Origin: JACVRW01 sp038323835
GTDB taxonomy: Bacteria; Actinomycetota; Thermoleophilia; Solirubrobacterales; Thermoleophilaceae
Direction: 5' to 3'
Assembly (NCBI GenBank): GCA_038323835.1
Contig: JBBQHI010000014.1
Location: forward strand, 13,477 to 77,476
DNA length: 64,000 nt
A program made the position numbers and the translations under genes. Positions 16,508 to 24,324 of this stretch are shown here, piece after piece; the stretch's first letter is position 1; each line of letters opens with the position of its first letter. The notes under the pieces were generated by a model that was given only the letters and a program-made list of their open reading frames with translations, ran no database searches and was not told the origin of the DNA.

Positions 16508-17430
16508 AGCCGGCGCTCCAATACACGCGAGAGACGTTCGAGCTGGTCGGGGCCGATCTCGGGCTCGAACAGGTGGGGGAGGGTGATCACCCGCGCACGG
16601 GTGGCGCGCCGCAGACGCCGCCCCTGCGCCCGCTCGGCGCGGGCGCGGCGGAACTCGGACAGGGCGGCTCGCCCCGCCGCCCGGGCCTCCTTGGACCCCT
16701 TCTCGCCCAAGGCCTCGAGCCTGCGCGCGTCGTCCGCGCTGAAGCGCTGTGGGTGCACCGAGTTCAGGACGGTGGCGTGCAAGTTCACGCCCAGCTCGTC
16801 GCGGAGCCGTTCCTCGAGATCGATCGTCTCGTTCACCGGGATCTCCTCCGGCAGCGCCACAGCGAGCACTCCGGTGGTGTCCGGGTCGCGCACGAACTCG
16901 TCGATGATCAGCGCCTGCCGGCGGATCGGCCCCACCCGGGCCACGCCCGCGTAGGTGGACGGGGCGCGCAGCATCGCGAGCCCGTGACCCGTGGCCGGCG
17001 CGTCCACGATCGCGAGGTCGTACACGGCGCCCTCGGTGCGGCGCTCTAGCTGCGCCAGGTCCCAGATCTTGCCCATCGTGACCAGCTCGGTGAGGCCGGG
17101 CGCGGCCGCAGTCAGGTACTGGAAGACGCGACTGCCGCCCAGCATGCCGGCCAGCGTGCCCGACTTCAGCTGGTAGCGCAGCCATTCCTCCTTGGTGCGC
17201 TCCGGGTCCACCGTCACGCCGAACAGTCCCGGCCGCAGCTCCTGCTCGGCGCCGTTCGCGCTCACCTCGCCGAGCATCGCCGGGAGGCGCTGCTGGTCCC
17301 CCACCTCGCACACCACGACCCTCCGGCCGCGGCGCGCGGCGGCCAGCCCGAGGGCCGTGGCCACCGTGGTCCGGCCCACGCCGCCCTTGCCCGTGACGAG
17401 CACCAGGCGCTTGTCGAGGAGAGAGTCCAC
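16504..17430 (-). CDS. ArsA/GET3-like ATPase, BagA (Rv3679) type, with altered Walker A
   Basis: This is the partner of the downstream BagB-like ATPase. The protein (308 residues from the GTG at 17430) starts near LLDKRLVLVTGKGGVGRTT. The Walker A is GKGGVGRT: the codon is CGG, so Arg replaces the usual catalytic Lys. Other ATPase blocks remain (VDAPATGHGLAML, and VLNSVHP near 230). The change suggests a subunit that binds but does not hydrolyse ATP, or one with a structural role, while BagB is intact. An in-frame ATG at 17508 exists but would overlap the divergent parA start at 17483. The GTG at 17430 leaves a 52-bp gap for promoters. Confidence 0.88.
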   Translation of the reverse strand: MDSLLDKRLVLVTGKGGVGRTTVATALGLAAARRGRRVVVCEVGDQQRLPAMLGEVSANGAEQELRPGLFGVTVDPERTKEEWLRYQLKSGTLAGMLGGSRVFQYLTAAAPGLTELVTMGKIWDLAQLERRTEGAVYDLAIVDAPATGHGLAMLRAPSTYAGVARVGPIRRQALIIDEFVRDPDTTGVLAVALPEEIPVNETIDLEERLRDELGVNLHATVLNSVHPQRFSADDARRLEALGEKGSKEARAAGRAALSEFRRARAERAQGRRLRRATRARVITLPHLFEPEIGPDQLERLSRVLERRL

Positions 17431-17482
17431 CCAAGGACAGACTGAAGGATTCCCTTCACCGCGTGCGAATAGGCCTTCCGTA

Positions 17483-18304
17483 ATGGGACTGTTCGAGCGC
17501 TCCCGCAATACGCAGCCGACCGAACCGGAGGCTCACGTGTCGCCCAAGGCCAAAGTCATCGCCTTCACCAACCAAAAGGGTGGTGTGGCGAAGACGACGA
17601 CGACGCTCAACCTCGCGGCCGCCTTCGTCGAGCGGGGGAACCGCGTGCTCTGCGTGGACCTCGACCCGCAGGCCAACCTCACGATGAGCCAGGGGATCGA
17701 CCCCGATTCGCTCGAGGTGTCGATGTACGACGTGCTCGTGCACCACCTGTCGCTGCGTGAGGTGATCCGCCGGCGCGAGGTGGACATCGCGTGCGCCTCC
17801 ATCGACCTCGCGGGAGCAGAGATCGCGATGTCCACGATGATCGGCCGCGAGCGTTCGCTTCAGAAGGCCCTGAAGCCGGTCAAGGAAGACTACGACTACG
17901 TCTTCATCGACACTCCGCCGAGCCTCGGGCTGCTCACGATCAACGCGCTGACGGCCTCCGACAAGGTGATCGTCCCCGTCCAATGCGAGTATCTGTCCAT
18001 GCGCGGGTTGATACAGCTCCAGAACACGCTCTCCATGGTGCGTGAGGAGTTGAACCCGGACATCGAGATCGAGGGAATTCTGCCGACGCTGGTCGACAAC
18101 CGCACGGTGCACGCCAAGGAGGCGATCGAGATCCTGGAGGAGAACTTCGGGGAGCGCGTCTTCGCGTCGCGCATCAACAAGACGGTCCGGTTTGCGGAGG
18201 CGCCCGTCAAGGGCATGTCGGTGCTGAAGTACGACCCCGACGGGAAGGCCGCGTACGCCTACCGTCAGCTAGCCGAGGAGGTCCTGGCGAATGGCAAGCG
18301 GTAA
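17483..18304 (+). CDS. parA: ParA/Soj-family ATPase next to ftsZ
   Basis: This is a Walker-type ATPase of the ParA family that positions DNA or protein cargo. It has the deviant Walker A FTNQKGGVAKTTTT (the first Lys is the ParA signature), CVDLDPQANLTMSQG, YVFIDTPPSLGLLTINAL and PVQCEYLSMRG, over 273 residues. No parB gene or parS site is adjacent; instead its 3' end overlaps ftsZ by 14 bp. A role in placing the division ring, as for MipZ- or MinD-like proteins, is as plausible as chromosome segregation. The family assignment is certain but the cargo is unknown. The first 20 residues (MGLFERSRNTQPTEPEAH) are a variable extension. Confidence 0.92.
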   Translation: MGLFERSRNTQPTEPEAHVSPKAKVIAFTNQKGGVAKTTTTLNLAAAFVERGNRVLCVDLDPQANLTMSQGIDPDSLEVSMYDVLVHHLSLREVIRRREVDIACASIDLAGAEIAMSTMIGRERSLQKALKPVKEDYDYVFIDTPPSLGLLTINALTASDKVIVPVQCEYLSMRGLIQLQNTLSMVREELNPDIEIEGILPTLVDNRTVHAKEAIEILEENFGERVFASRINKTVRFAEAPVKGMSVLKYDPDGKAAYAYRQLAEEVLANGKR

Positions 18305-19826
18305 GCGGGCGAGCATGCGGGAGGGCCCCCTGGCTCAGCTGTTCCGCAAGACGGACGAGGAGGAGCCGGCCACGGATGCGCCCGTCGAGGAGCGCGCCGA
18401 GCCCCGGGCCGCCGCGCCCGTCCGCGAGGACGCTCCCGAGTCCCGGGCCGCCCGTACGGTGCCCGAGCCTCAGGCCCAGCCCCGGCGCGAGCCGGAGCCG
18501 CGGCGTGAGCCCGACATTTCCCGCCAGGCCCAGGAGAGCTTCAGCTCCCGTGCCACCGAGGCGGCCCGCCGCGCCGAGGAGCGCGCCGAGCGCCGCCGCA
18601 CCGAGCCGGTAGCCGAGGAGCGGATCAGCCGCTACGAGGGCGTGCCCACGCCCGAGGAGCGCCTGCGCAGCGTGTTCTCCTCGGACATCCCCGAGAACAT
18701 CATGGAACGCACGCCCGAGCCCGACCGGACCATCTCCGGCCCGCCGCTGACGCGCGGGTCGTCCGAGCCCGTCCTGCGCGTGGTGGGCGTGGGCGGTGCC
18801 GGCGTGAACGCCGTGAACCGCATGATCGAGGCGCAGGTCGAGGGCGTTGAGTTCATCGCCGTGAACACCGACATGCAGTCGCTCGAGCAGTCGTCGGCCG
18901 ACAACCGCCTGCACATCGGCAGCGAGAGCACCCGCGGCCTCGGATCGGGATCCAACCCCGAGCTTGGGCGCACCGCGGCCATGGAGGAGTACGACCACCT
19001 GAAGGGTGCGCTCAAGGGCGCCGACATGGTGTTCATCGCGGCCGGAGCCGGCGGCGGCACGGGCACCGGCGCCGCGCCGGTCGTGGCGCGGATCGCCCGC
19101 GAGGTGGGCGCGCTCACCGTGGGCATCGTCACCAAGCCGTTCGCCTTCGAGGGCGCCCGGCGGGGCGAGCAGGCCGATCAGGGCGTGGAGGACCTCGCCA
19201 ACGAGGTGGACACGCTGATCGTGATCCCGAACTCGCGCCTGCTCACGGTGCTGGACAAGTCCACCTCGATGGTGGAGGCCTTCCGCGTGGCGGACGACGT
19301 CCTGCGCCAGGGGGTGCAGGGCATCTCCGACCTGATCACGCTCCCGGGCCTGATCAACCTCGACTTCGCCGACGTGCGCACCATCATGGCCGAGGCCGGC
19401 CAGGCGCTGCTGGGGATCGGGATGGGCACCGGCGACCGCCGGGCCATGGACGCGGTGGAGCACGCGATCGAGTCGCCGCTGCTCGAGACGTCCCTGGAGG
19501 GCGCCCGCGCGATCCTGCTCTCCATCACCGGCGGCCGCGACCTCTCCCTGTGGGAGGTCAACGAGGCGGCCAAGGCCGTGGCCGAGGCCGCGCACCCCGA
19601 GGCGAACATCATCTTCGGGGCCATGGTCGACGAGAAGATCGACGACCAGGTGTGGGTCACCGTGGTGGCCACCGGATACGGGGACCGGCCGCAGTTCCGG
19701 GCCGGCAGCCCGCGCAGCGAGCTGCGGATCCCGGCCGACGCCGAGCCGAGCGTGCGCCGTGGGCGCGACAGCATGGCCGGGGCCCTGGCCGAAGTGGATG
19801 TCCCTGAATTCATCCCGCGGCGCTAG
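18291..19826 (+). CDS. ftsZ: Cell division protein FtsZ with ~155-residue N-terminal extension
   Basis: FtsZ is the tubulin-like GTPase of the division ring. The core begins near residue 160 (LRVVGVGGAGVNAVNRM) and has the GTP-binding AAGAGGGTGTGAAPVVA near 250, TKPFAFEG, and the T7 region with LINLDFADVRTIM. The C-terminal peptide DVPEFIPRR resembles the conserved tail that binds FtsA/SepF-type partners. The ATG at 18291 has AGGAGG nine bases ahead. About 155 residues precede the core: a short motif MREGPLAQLFRKT, then charged Arg/Glu/Pro-rich low complexity and a segment with PEERLRSVFSSDIPENIM. Usual FtsZ has under 15 residues there. The gene is outside any dcw cluster and overlaps parA. 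Confidence 0.93.
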   Translation: MASGKRASMREGPLAQLFRKTDEEEPATDAPVEERAEPRAAAPVREDAPESRAARTVPEPQAQPRREPEPRREPDISRQAQESFSSRATEAARRAEERAERRRTEPVAEERISRYEGVPTPEERLRSVFSSDIPENIMERTPEPDRTISGPPLTRGSSEPVLRVVGVGGAGVNAVNRMIEAQVEGVEFIAVNTDMQSLEQSSADNRLHIGSESTRGLGSGSNPELGRTAAMEEYDHLKGALKGADMVFIAAGAGGGTGTGAAPVVARIAREVGALTVGIVTKPFAFEGARRGEQADQGVEDLANEVDTLIVIPNSRLLTVLDKSTSMVEAFRVADDVLRQGVQGISDLITLPGLINLDFADVRTIMAEAGQALLGIGMGTGDRRAMDAVEHAIESPLLETSLEGARAILLSITGGRDLSLWEVNEAAKAVAEAAHPEANIIFGAMVDEKIDDQVWVTVVATGYGDRPQFRAGSPRSELRIPADAEPSVRRGRDSMAGALAEVDVPEFIPRR

Positions 19827-19910
19827 TCGTACCGCCCCCTAGCGCGCCCGGGCATTGCCGCGCGGGTCCGCTTGAATGGCCGGGATGCAGCCGCGGGAAA
19901 TGACTAAGCG

Positions 19911-21434
19911 ATGAAGGGCGTCGTGGCCGCCGGGCACCCGCTCACCGCTCAGGCCGGAGTCGATGCCCTGGGTGCCGGGGGGAACGCGGTGGATGCCGCG
20001 GTGGCCTGCGTGCTGATGTCGTTCGTGGCCGAGTCGCTGCTCACCGGGCCGGGTGCGGGCGGGTTCATGCTGGTGCACACGGCCGAGGGGGAGGACCACC
20101 TGCTCGACTTCTTCGTGTCCGCGCCCGGGCATGGGCTCGACGAGCGCAACCCCGCCGATCTGACTCCGATCGAGGTCCACTTCTCCGAGGACGCCGTCCA
20201 GGTGTTCAACGTGGGGCCCTCCTCCTGCGGGGCCTACGGCACCACGGTTGGCCTCGACGAGGCCCTGTCGCGCTTCGGCAGCATGCCCCTCTCCGCCCTC
20301 ACCCAGGGCCCGGCCGCAGCCGCACGCGCCGGAGTTGAGGTGGTGCCCATGCAGGGTCTCCTCTTCGAGGTGCTCGAGCCGATCGTGCGCTCCACTCCCG
20401 AGTGCGAGGCGATCTACGCCCCCGAGGGCCGCATCCTGCGTGCCGGGGACACGATCCGGCTTCCCGAGCTGGGCGACCTGCTTGATCGCCTCGGCGCCGA
20501 GGGTCCCGGCTTCCTCTACGAGGGCGAGCTGGCGGACCGCATCACGGGCTGGGTGCTCGAGCGCGGTGGCCTCCTCACGTCCGAGGACCTGCGGCGATAT
20601 CGGGTGGAGGAGCGCAGTCCCGCGCGGGTGAGCTTCCGCGGCCGTGACGTGCTCACCAATCCGCCACCCTCGTCCGGCGGCATCCTGATCGCGGACGCGC
20701 TCGGCATCCTCGAGCGGCTCGACCGCCCGCACGACGCGGCCGTGGTGGCCGAGGTGATCGCCTCCACGAACCGCGCCCGCGACGCCGAGTTTCTCGACGG
20801 CCTGAGCAGCGACGGCTTCCTGGAAGAGTTCCTGGCCCGGGAGGCGCTCGACACAGTGGCCACGGAGGTGCGCTCCCGGCTCGGGAACACCACGCACATC
20901 TCGGTGATGGACGGCGACGGGCGCTGCGCCACGGTCACCTGCTCGAACGGCTCCTGCTCAGGCGTGGTGGTGCCCGGCACCGGCATGCACCTGAACAACA
21001 TGCTGGGCGAGCAGGACCTGAACCCGCTCGGCTACCACCGGCACACGCCGGGCGCGCGAGTGCCGAGCATGATGGCTCCCACCGTCGTGCTGCGCGACGG
21101 GCGCCCCGAGCTGGCCCTCGGCTCCGCGGGCTCCAACCGCATCCGCTCGGCGATCCTCCAGACCATCCTCGGCGTGGTGGACCACGGCCGCTCCGCCGCC
21201 GACGCCGTGGTGGCGCCGCGGGTCCACGTGGAGGGCCGCGAGGTGGATGCCGAGCCCGGGGTGGACGAGGCGCCCCTCCGGCGACTGGAGGAGAACGGCT
21301 GGACCGTGCGTCGCTGGGAGGAGCAGAACCTGTTCTTCGGCGGGGTGCAGGCGGTGGCCCGCAGTCGCGAGACCGGAGAGATGAGCGGCGGCGGGGACCC
21401 GCGGCGGGGCGGGGTCGCGGCCGTGGCCCGCTAG
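19911..21434 (+). CDS. Gamma-glutamyltransferase family protein
   Basis: This is an Ntn-hydrolase of the gamma-glutamyltransferase family, which cleaves gamma-glutamyl bonds (glutathione-like peptides or analogues). The 507-residue protein contains HPLTAQAGVDALGAGGNAVDAAVA at the start and the maturation/nucleophile region GNTTHISVMDGDG near residue 325 (the second Thr is the expected nucleophile after self-cleavage). PPPSSGGILIADAL and SMMAPTVVLRDG are also present. No signal peptide is present, so it would act in the cytosol, unlike most characterised enzymes. An actinobacterium making ergothioneine and mycothiol rather than glutathione may use it on gamma-glutamyl-cysteine derivatives; that is inference. 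Confidence 0.88.
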   Translation: MKGVVAAGHPLTAQAGVDALGAGGNAVDAAVACVLMSFVAESLLTGPGAGGFMLVHTAEGEDHLLDFFVSAPGHGLDERNPADLTPIEVHFSEDAVQVFNVGPSSCGAYGTTVGLDEALSRFGSMPLSALTQGPAAAARAGVEVVPMQGLLFEVLEPIVRSTPECEAIYAPEGRILRAGDTIRLPELGDLLDRLGAEGPGFLYEGELADRITGWVLERGGLLTSEDLRRYRVEERSPARVSFRGRDVLTNPPPSSGGILIADALGILERLDRPHDAAVVAEVIASTNRARDAEFLDGLSSDGFLEEFLAREALDTVATEVRSRLGNTTHISVMDGDGRCATVTCSNGSCSGVVVPGTGMHLNNMLGEQDLNPLGYHRHTPGARVPSMMAPTVVLRDGRPELALGSAGSNRIRSAILQTILGVVDHGRSAADAVVAPRVHVEGREVDAEPGVDEAPLRRLEENGWTVRRWEEQNLFFGGVQAVARSRETGEMSGGGDPRRGGVAAVAR

Positions 21435-21486
21435 ATCCTATGGCCGGTGACCCTGTGGGGTTGACCGGCTTTGCTGGAACGCTGCG

Positions 21487-22362
21487 GTGGCTGCGCTCGG
21501 CCAGGGGTTCGGCGTCTCCTGTGGCATGGCCTCGTGGCCCGACGACGGCCCGGCCGTGGACATGCTGCTGCTGCGCGCGGACGTCTCGCTCTACGCGGCG
21601 AAGCACGCACGCCAGAGCGGCGAGGACGCCGAGGCCGGGACGCCCACCGCCCAGGGCGGGTCGAACCGGGAGCCCGAGCGCGCCCAGCTGGAGGCCTACG
21701 CCGCGGAGGTTCGCCAGAGCTACGCGCGCGAGCTGCACAGAACGGAACAGCTGCAGGCAAGCTACCCAGCCACGGTGCAGGCGCTGGCCGCGGCCGTGGA
21801 AGCCAAGGACGACTACACCGGAGGCCACCTCCAGCGCGTCCACTCCCTGGGGCTGCTGCTGGCCAGGAAGCTCGCCCCGAACGAAGCCGGCGACCCGCAG
21901 CTCGCCTACGGCTTTCGCCTACACGACATCGGCAAGCTGGCGGTCCCGGACTCCGTGCTGGGCAAGCCTGGGAAGCTCACGGCTGAGGAGTGGAGCCTGA
22001 TTCACACCCACCCCGAGGCGGGCGCCGGCATCCTGTCGAATGTGCCCTTCCTGGACCGCGCGCTCGAGGTGGTGCTCCACCATCACGAGCGGTGGGACGG
22101 CGGCGGGTATCCGGCCGGCCTGGCCGGCGAGGACATACCGCTCTGGGCCCGGATCTTCGCAGTGGCGGACACCGTGGACGCCATGACCAGCGACCGCCCC
22201 TACCGCCAGGGGCTGCCGCTCTCGGTGACGGTTGAGGAGGTGCTCGCCAAGTCGGGAACCCAGTTCGACCCGGCCTGCGCGCGTGCGCTGTCGCAACTCG
22301 ACCGCGACGAGATCTCGGCGGCGCTGGGCTGTGGTCGAGCGCGTGACGGGGTGAGCCCGTGA
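21487..22362 (+). CDS. HD-GYP c-di-GMP phosphodiesterase with truncated GGDEF remnant
   Basis: The HD-GYP domain (about residues 90-285) looks complete: HLQRVH, HDIGKLAVPDSVL, HTHPEAG, HHHERWDGGGYP and ARIFAVADTVDAMTSDRPYR. Such domains hydrolyse c-di-GMP. The first 45 residues (GVSCGMASWPDDG ... LLLRADVSLYAAKHAR) are the C-terminal end of a GGDEF domain; the catalytic GGDEF part is absent. The gene therefore appears 5'-truncated by a deletion ending just after the ggt gene. The GTG start at 21487 is only the first available start and has no convincing ribosome-binding site. It may be a pseudogene or an unregulated phosphodiesterase. Confidence 0.75.
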   Translation: MAALGQGFGVSCGMASWPDDGPAVDMLLLRADVSLYAAKHARQSGEDAEAGTPTAQGGSNREPERAQLEAYAAEVRQSYARELHRTEQLQASYPATVQALAAAVEAKDDYTGGHLQRVHSLGLLLARKLAPNEAGDPQLAYGFRLHDIGKLAVPDSVLGKPGKLTAEEWSLIHTHPEAGAGILSNVPFLDRALEVVLHHHERWDGGGYPAGLAGEDIPLWARIFAVADTVDAMTSDRPYRQGLPLSVTVEEVLAKSGTQFDPACARALSQLDRDEISAALGCGRARDGVSP

Positions 22363-22378
22363 CCGAGCGGGACCGAAG

Positions 22379-22548
22379 CCCCTGGTGGCCGAGGACGACG
22401 CCAGCCTGCGCGGGCTCATCAGGCTGACCCTCGACAGCGGGCACCTAGAGATCCTCGAGGCGGAGACGGGATCACCGCGATCGAGCAGGCGGCCGCTAAC
22501 CATGGGTCGCGACGAGCTCGAGACCCAGAGCCAGCTCCGGCGACTTGA
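22379..22548 (+). pseudogene. Remnant of a response-regulator receiver domain
   Basis: Translation from 22379 gives PLVAEDDASLRGLIRLTLDSG followed by HLEILEAETG, the start of a receiver domain with its acidic pair. Shifting frame after the Thr-Gly gives ITAIEQAAANHGSRR, the usual next helix. The sequence then stops (TGA at 22546) before any phospho-acceptor Asp. So it is frameshifted and truncated, next to the truncated HD-GYP gene. Together they look like the wreck of a two-component/c-di-GMP locus. Confidence 0.65.
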
Positions 22549-22564
22549 CAAAGGTCAGGACATA

Positions 22565-23182
22565 TCAGCTATGCATGCTCCCGTTGCCGCGGGAGCGCTC
22601 GGCCGCCTTCTCCACCAGCTCGATCCGCTCGATCGCCGAGGCGAACAGCCCCGTGAGCGAGTCCAGGCGGTCGCTCTCCGCGCGCTGCTCGAGCAGCGAC
22701 TGCTTGGCGTCCAGCGCCACGTCCAGCGTGGCCGCCATGCCGTAGGCGTCCAGGCTGCCCAGCTCCTCGTCCTCCGGCCGGGCCTCGGTGGCGCGCTCCA
22801 CGAGGTCGCCGTAGGTGGTCCGCACGGCCTCGAGCGTCTCGGCGTCGCCATCCAGCTCGTCGTCCAGGAGCGTGACCTCTCCCGCGGGGTAGGGCAGGTC
22901 GTCGATTCGGCGCACGAGCCTGAAGGGGTCGGCTCCCTCCACCAGGATGTTCAGTCGGCCGTCTTCGAAGCGCTCGAGCACGCGTTCGATGCGGGCGGTG
23001 CAGCCCACGTCCCGGAGGCCGTCGTCGGAGAGCCAGATGATCCCGAACTCGCTCTCGTGGTCGAGGCACTCGCCGATCATCACCCGGTAGCGGTCCTCGA
23101 AGATGTGGAGCGGGACCTTCTCCTGGGGCAGCAGCACGAGCCCGAGCGGGAACAGCGGGAGGCTCTCGATCGTGTCGCCCAT
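22565..23182 (-). CDS. LON peptidase substrate-binding (LonN) domain protein
   Basis: This 205-residue stand-alone LON N-terminal domain protein has no ATPase or protease part. Signatures are LPLFPLGLVLLPQEKVPLHIFEDRYR at the start (family: LPLFPL..VLFPG...LHIFE.RY), GCTARIERVLERFEDGRLNILVEG near residue 60, and FRLVRRIDDLPY. The C-terminal 90 residues are helical and include RAESDRLDSLTGLFASAIERIELVE. Stand-alone LonN proteins are widespread, and their function is mostly unknown. It is divergent from hisC with only 20 bp between the start codons, so the promoters must overlap the coding starts. Confidence 0.88.
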   Translation of the reverse strand: MGDTIESLPLFPLGLVLLPQEKVPLHIFEDRYRVMIGECLDHESEFGIIWLSDDGLRDVGCTARIERVLERFEDGRLNILVEGADPFRLVRRIDDLPYPAGEVTLLDDELDGDAETLEAVRTTYGDLVERATEARPEDEELGSLDAYGMAATLDVALDAKQSLLEQRAESDRLDSLTGLFASAIERIELVEKAAERSRGNGSMHS

Positions 23183-23202
23183 CGAGTGCTTAGGCTAGTC
23201 CG

Positions 23203-24324
23203 GTGCCGCTGAGGGACGCATTGGGACGGGTACGGCCGTACCAGCCTGCTCGGCCCATGGCCGAGCTGCAGCGCGACCTCGGGCTGGAGCGGATCGTGAA
23301 GCTCTCGTCCAACGAGGGCGCCTTCGGGCCGCTCCCCGCGGCCGTGGCCGCCTACGAGGCCGCCGCACGCGAGCTGAACCGCTACCCCGACGGAGGCGGC
23401 GTGCCGCTGCGCGAGGCGCTGGCCGAGCGCCACGGCGTGTCCGTGGATCAGGTGGTGCTCGGAAACGGCGCCGACGAGCTGATCCGCCTCTGCGCCGTGG
23501 CCACGCTGGAGCCGGGAGACGCGGCAGCGTTCCCGTGGCCCTCCTTTCCCAGCTACGCCACCGCCGCGGAGTGCAGCGGCGCCGACGCGCTGCGGGTGCC
23601 GCTGGCGGGGCGCGCCGCCGATCTGGGCGCGCTGCTCGAGCGCGCACGCGCGCCGCGCACGAGGCTGGTGTACCTCGCCAATCCCAACAACCCCACCGGG
23701 TCCGCCGTGGGGGCCGAGGAGATGCGCGGCTTTGGGGAAGCGCTGCCCGAGGACGTGCTGTGCGTGCTGGACGAGGCCTACGCGGAGTACGCGGACCCTG
23801 AGCCCGAGGGGCCGGCCCTGGTGCGCGAGGGCCGCCCGCGCCTGTGCGTACTGCGCACGTTCTCCAAGGTCTACGGCCTGGCGGCGCTGCGCATCGGGTA
23901 CGCGGTGGCCTCGCCCGAGGTGGCGGACGCGCTCCAGCGGGTGCGCACGATCTTCAACGTGAACCAGCCCGCCCAGGAGGCGGCGCTGGCGGCGCTGGGG
24001 GAGACGGCGGCGGTGGCGGAGCGGGTGGCCCATGCCCGTCGCGCCCGCGGGCGGCTGCACGAGGTGCTGGCCTCGGCCGGACTCGACCCGGAGCCCTCCC
24101 AGGCGAACTTCGTGTTCGCCGACGTGCCCGGTGGAGACGGCGTGAGCCTGGCGCGGCGCCTGCTGGAGGAGGAGGGAATCATGGTGCGCGAGCTGCCGGG
24201 CTTCGGCGCTCCGGGCAGCATCCGGGTCACGGTGGGCACCGACGCGGAGAACGATGCCTTTGCCGAGGCCCTCGGGCGAGTGGTGCTGAGCCCGAGCGGG
24301 GGCCCGGCCGTACCCCTTGGGTGA
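23203..24324 (+). CDS. hisC: Histidinol-phosphate aminotransferase HisC
   Basis: This PLP-dependent class II aminotransferase converts imidazole-acetol phosphate plus glutamate to histidinol phosphate. The 373-residue protein has LSSNEGAFGP near residue 35, NGADELIRL, ANPNNPTGS, LDEAYAEY, the PLP-Lys motif TFSKVYGLAALRIGYA near 225, and FVFADV near 305. It is away from the his operon, so it could instead serve phenylalanine or tyrosine synthesis, as some actinobacterial HisC-like enzymes do. GTG at 23203 is the start. Its stop overlaps the photolyase start by 4 bp (GTGA). Confidence 0.9.
   Translation: MPLRDALGRVRPYQPARPMAELQRDLGLERIVKLSSNEGAFGPLPAAVAAYEAAARELNRYPDGGGVPLREALAERHGVSVDQVVLGNGADELIRLCAVATLEPGDAAAFPWPSFPSYATAAECSGADALRVPLAGRAADLGALLERARAPRTRLVYLANPNNPTGSAVGAEEMRGFGEALPEDVLCVLDEAYAEYADPEPEGPALVREGRPRLCVLRTFSKVYGLAALRIGYAVASPEVADALQRVRTIFNVNQPAQEAALAALGETAAVAERVAHARRARGRLHEVLASAGLDPEPSQANFVFADVPGGDGVSLARRLLEEEGIMVRELPGFGAPGSIRVTVGTDAENDAFAEALGRVVLSPSGGPAVPLG

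Noticed and set aside
15401..17430. The two ArsA-like ATPases as an arsenite efflux system.
   Set aside because: No ArsB permease, ArsD or ArsR gene is nearby, and both proteins fit the BagA/BagB type better.
20613..20640. GGAGGAGCGCAGTCCCGCGCGGGTGAGC inside the gamma-glutamyltransferase gene looks like the left and right halves of the palindromic element.
   Set aside because: The match is partial, and the encoded residues (RVEERSPARVSFRG) fit the normal family sequence at this position, so it is chance similarity.
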